Below, piece by piece: positions 62,220 through 64,000 of a DNA stretch of 64,000 bases. Location of the stretch: contig JAFDYT010000019.1 of NCBI GenBank assembly GCA_018266055.1, forward strand, positions 153,553-217,552. Reading direction: 5' to 3'. The stretch is from Bacteroidota bacterium (GTDB taxonomy: Bacteria > Bacteroidota > Bacteroidia > Cytophagales > Cyclobacteriaceae). Below the pieces are notes generated by a model. The model did no database searches, was not told the origin of the DNA, and was given only the letters and a program-made list of their open reading frames with translations. Within the stretch, counting starts at the first letter, position 1, and every line of letters begins with the position of its first letter. The position numbers and the translations under genes are program-made.

Positions 62220-63262
62220 GAAGTTAATGTAATTATTTTTTCTGCCATGTTCTCAAAAAGAATTTTAAACCAATTTAAAGTTCTTTTTTGGCCTGCTCCA
62301 GAGAGTTTAGACCGTATTGGGTCTAGTTCGTAAATTGGTAAACCTAATCGGTTAGAGATAGCTATCAATTTATTGAAATTTGATATTTCTCCTATACAAT
62401 ACTTATCAATGGGTCTTTGACTTTTTAGGTTCCTACTAAGTTTTTCTGATGAATCATATTTACTATCCTGCAATATCATTCCCTCTTTTGCCAGACTGGG
62501 GACTAAGTCAGATTCAATACAACCGGCAATTTTATTCATCATCATTTCAAATGAATATGAGGGTCTTCCTTCACTTAGATTAAAATCATTTATTGTATAA
62601 CCAAGGAATTTGGGAGTGCTGTTTGGTAGTGGATATTCAGCGTCCGCAAATATTGGTCTTGCTGACTTTGCCCATTTCTCCCAACTAGGCAAAACTCTCG
62701 ATAGTGATTTTACCGCCATGTATGAAAACAAGTCAGGAGACGTTGGTACAATAAAGTAATCTGATGAGACAAATAAGTCCTGATTTATGGCACTTAAGCT
62801 TGGGTTAAGGTCGATAAGTACGTACTCTGCATTATATTTCTTTGCAGTTTTTTCAATCAAGTAATTAAATGCGCCCGGAAGGTTCTTAAGCGTCCCTAAT
62901 GCATTAGATAGTTGAAATGAGACACCAAGAGAAACTTCGTATTCAGTTAAGTCAAGATGTCCAGGCAATAAAAAGAGATAAGGATTTCTTCTGACTGTAA
63001 TACAACTTACTGATTCAATCAACTTTGGTTTTGCTTTGAATGCTGGTTCTAACGCATCCTTTATGTTATTAGTGTCACCTGCCTCAAAGTGCCTTTCATA
63101 TTCATTTTGCCCAATTGAATATAATGTCAAATTACATTGTGAATCTGCGTCTACTAATAAAGTTCTCTTTCCTTTTCGAGCCAACATCCAGCCGAGATTG
63201 AATGCTGTCGTAGTTTTACTTACGCCGCCCTTGTGATTGAATACAGCAATTTTTTTTATCAT
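62216..63262 (-). CDS. ParA-like ATPase paired with HEPN protein
   Basis: 348 aa SIMIBI ATPase. Deviant Walker A KGGVSKTT at residues 11-18 with signature lysine K11, VDADSQCNLT (switch I region) and YVLIDLNPSLSAINQ (Walker B/switch II). The C-terminal ~150 residues carry DFNLSEGRPSYSFEMMMNKI and a tail unlike plasmid ParA. No parB or parS partner is seen; instead it overlaps a HEPN gene, a pairing seen in accessory islands. It may control or sense for the HEPN protein rather than segregate DNA. Confidence 0.85.
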   Translation of the reverse strand: MIKKIAVFNHKGGVSKTTTAFNLGWMLARKGKRTLLVDADSQCNLTLYSIGQNEYERHFEAGDTNNIKDALEPAFKAKPKLIESVSCITVRRNPYLFLLPGHLDLTEYEVSLGVSFQLSNALGTLKNLPGAFNYLIEKTAKKYNAEYVLIDLNPSLSAINQDLFVSSDYFIVPTSPDLFSYMAVKSLSRVLPSWEKWAKSARPIFADAEYPLPNSTPKFLGYTINDFNLSEGRPSYSFEMMMNKIAGCIESDLVPSLAKEGMILQDSKYDSSEKLSRNLKSQRPIDKYCIGEISNFNKLIAISNRLGLPIYELDPIRSKLSGAGQKRTLNWFKILFENMAEKIITLTS

Positions 63263-64000
63263 TTTTTAATTGTTTCAATTTATCCACTTTGTTAAAAGTG
63301 TAGTTATCAGCCTCATCTCTCCATATGCCATTTATTGCACTACCTCTCTATTACTCTCTCTAAAATACCTCTTTCTCCTCTTCTCTCCAACGCCACTTAG
63401 CATTCGGCGGGTTTGGGCGGGTAAGTGGTGGAGATGGGGTAGAATTCGGTTGGGTAGTTGGTAGTCCATAGTCGTTAGTCTTTAGACTTTAGTTGTTAGT
63501 CGACGGTGCATAACTGTCAGTGGTCTCTACTTCGTACTCCGACAATTAACTAATAGCAATTAACGGATAACAGTACCCCTTTTTCGTTATATATCGTTAG
63601 TCGTTTCGTTGTATTTCGTTAAAAATTTTTATTTCGTAAGCAAAATCGTTGATTTCAGCCCGTTTTAAGGGTTTCCTCGGTTGGCATAGTGATTGTAAAG
63701 TATGCCAACTGTATGCAAAGACTTACACTATATAATTCCTTCACTGATAAGACTACCCTGGCGTGTGGTTTTATAATGGCAGCACCGGTTATCGCGAACA
63801 CCGCGTCGGTCGTGACTAAGGCTGCACCTGTCGTAAGGAAGTCAGCGCCGTCTCAACCAAAGCACACGCTAAGTTTTTCATGGTCCACGCTGTCTTCGTC
63901 ATTGTGCCGCCGATTTGGTTACGGTAGCGGCGGTAATGGTCACGTTGGCGTCAGTGATAATTATAGCTGTGTCGAAGATCATCATTTCTGCGTCGAAATT
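63263..64000. other. Right-edge region without a firmly supported gene
   Basis: 63263-63400 should hold the promoter of the ParA-like gene. 63590-63650 is AT-rich with repeated CGTT words (TTTCGTTATATATCGTTAG, TCGTTTCGTTG, TTTCGTTAAAA). From the ATG at 63713 a plus-strand frame stays open to the window edge (96 codons: MQRLTLYNSFTDKTTLACGF..., Ala/Val/Thr/Ser-rich). The minus strand also has protein-like stretches (FDTAIIITDANVTITAATV; TTDAVFAITGAAI) in frames broken by stops. Either could be the edge of a gene or a decayed one; I call none. Confidence 0.4.

Noticed and set aside
62216-63262. Plasmid or chromosome partition ParA
   Set aside because: No parB or parS-like centromere nearby; coupling to a HEPN gene and a divergent C terminus argue for an accessory role.

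Overview
The window looks like a chromosomal segment of a non-flagellated member of the Bacteroidota, most likely order Cytophagales. This is inferred from a C-terminal type IX secretion (T9SS) sorting domain, a DUF4249 lipoprotein, an AraC-HTH/TPR fusion regulator, many PAS/GAF hybrid kinases with LuxR-type regulators, RAYT/REP elements, and TAnnTTTG-type -7 promoter boxes. No rRNA, tRNA or CRISPR array was recognised.

Layout. 1-6.4 kb: end of a surface-polysaccharide operon (glycosyltransferase cut by the window edge, UDP-glucuronate decarboxylase-like enzyme), a LuxR response regulator, and a run of a histidine kinase with outer-membrane/lipoprotein genes. 6.4-16.9 kb (minus strand): an orphan DUF4249 gene and then a compact heme operon hemA-hemC-hemD-hemE-hemB-hemL-hemN-hemH-hemJ, which carries glutamyl-tRNA to protoheme. 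17.8-27.8 kb (minus): a chemotaxis operon (TerB-like protein, soluble triple-PAS receptor, CheW, CheD, CheY, CheB, CheA, CheC/CheX-like phosphatase, GAF/PAS membrane protein, CheR). 28-44.4 kb: a dense signalling region. It holds several kinases, a degenerate-ATPase/receiver fusion, a tandemly duplicated lipoprotein + hybrid-kinase module bracketed by a LuxR regulator and an HPt-like protein, a GAF/PAS gene broken by an in-frame stop, and a five-PAS protein that stops after its HisKA region. 44.4-53.7 kb: miscellaneous genes (NTF2-like protein, esterase, GyrI-like protein, AraC/TPR regulator, ankyrin lipoprotein, acyltransferase, large T9SS cargo protein).

53.7-63.3 kb is an accessory island. 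It begins with a REP cluster around one intact RAYT transposase plus an internally deleted copy. Next comes a minus-strand array of small unrecognised, mostly membrane or lipoprotein genes separated by four near-identical ~110-135 bp repeats whose hairpin shows a compensatory base-pair change. It ends in an apparent operon: a ParA-like ATPase, a HEPN (RX4H) protein, three related short precursor peptides, a MvdC/MvdD-like ATP-grasp ligase and a three-TM membrane protein. I read the last five genes as an unusual graspetide (omega-ester/amide RiPP) cluster coupled to a conflict-type gene pair. It is the best candidate here for an undescribed system. The last ~740 bases hold no gene I can support firmly.
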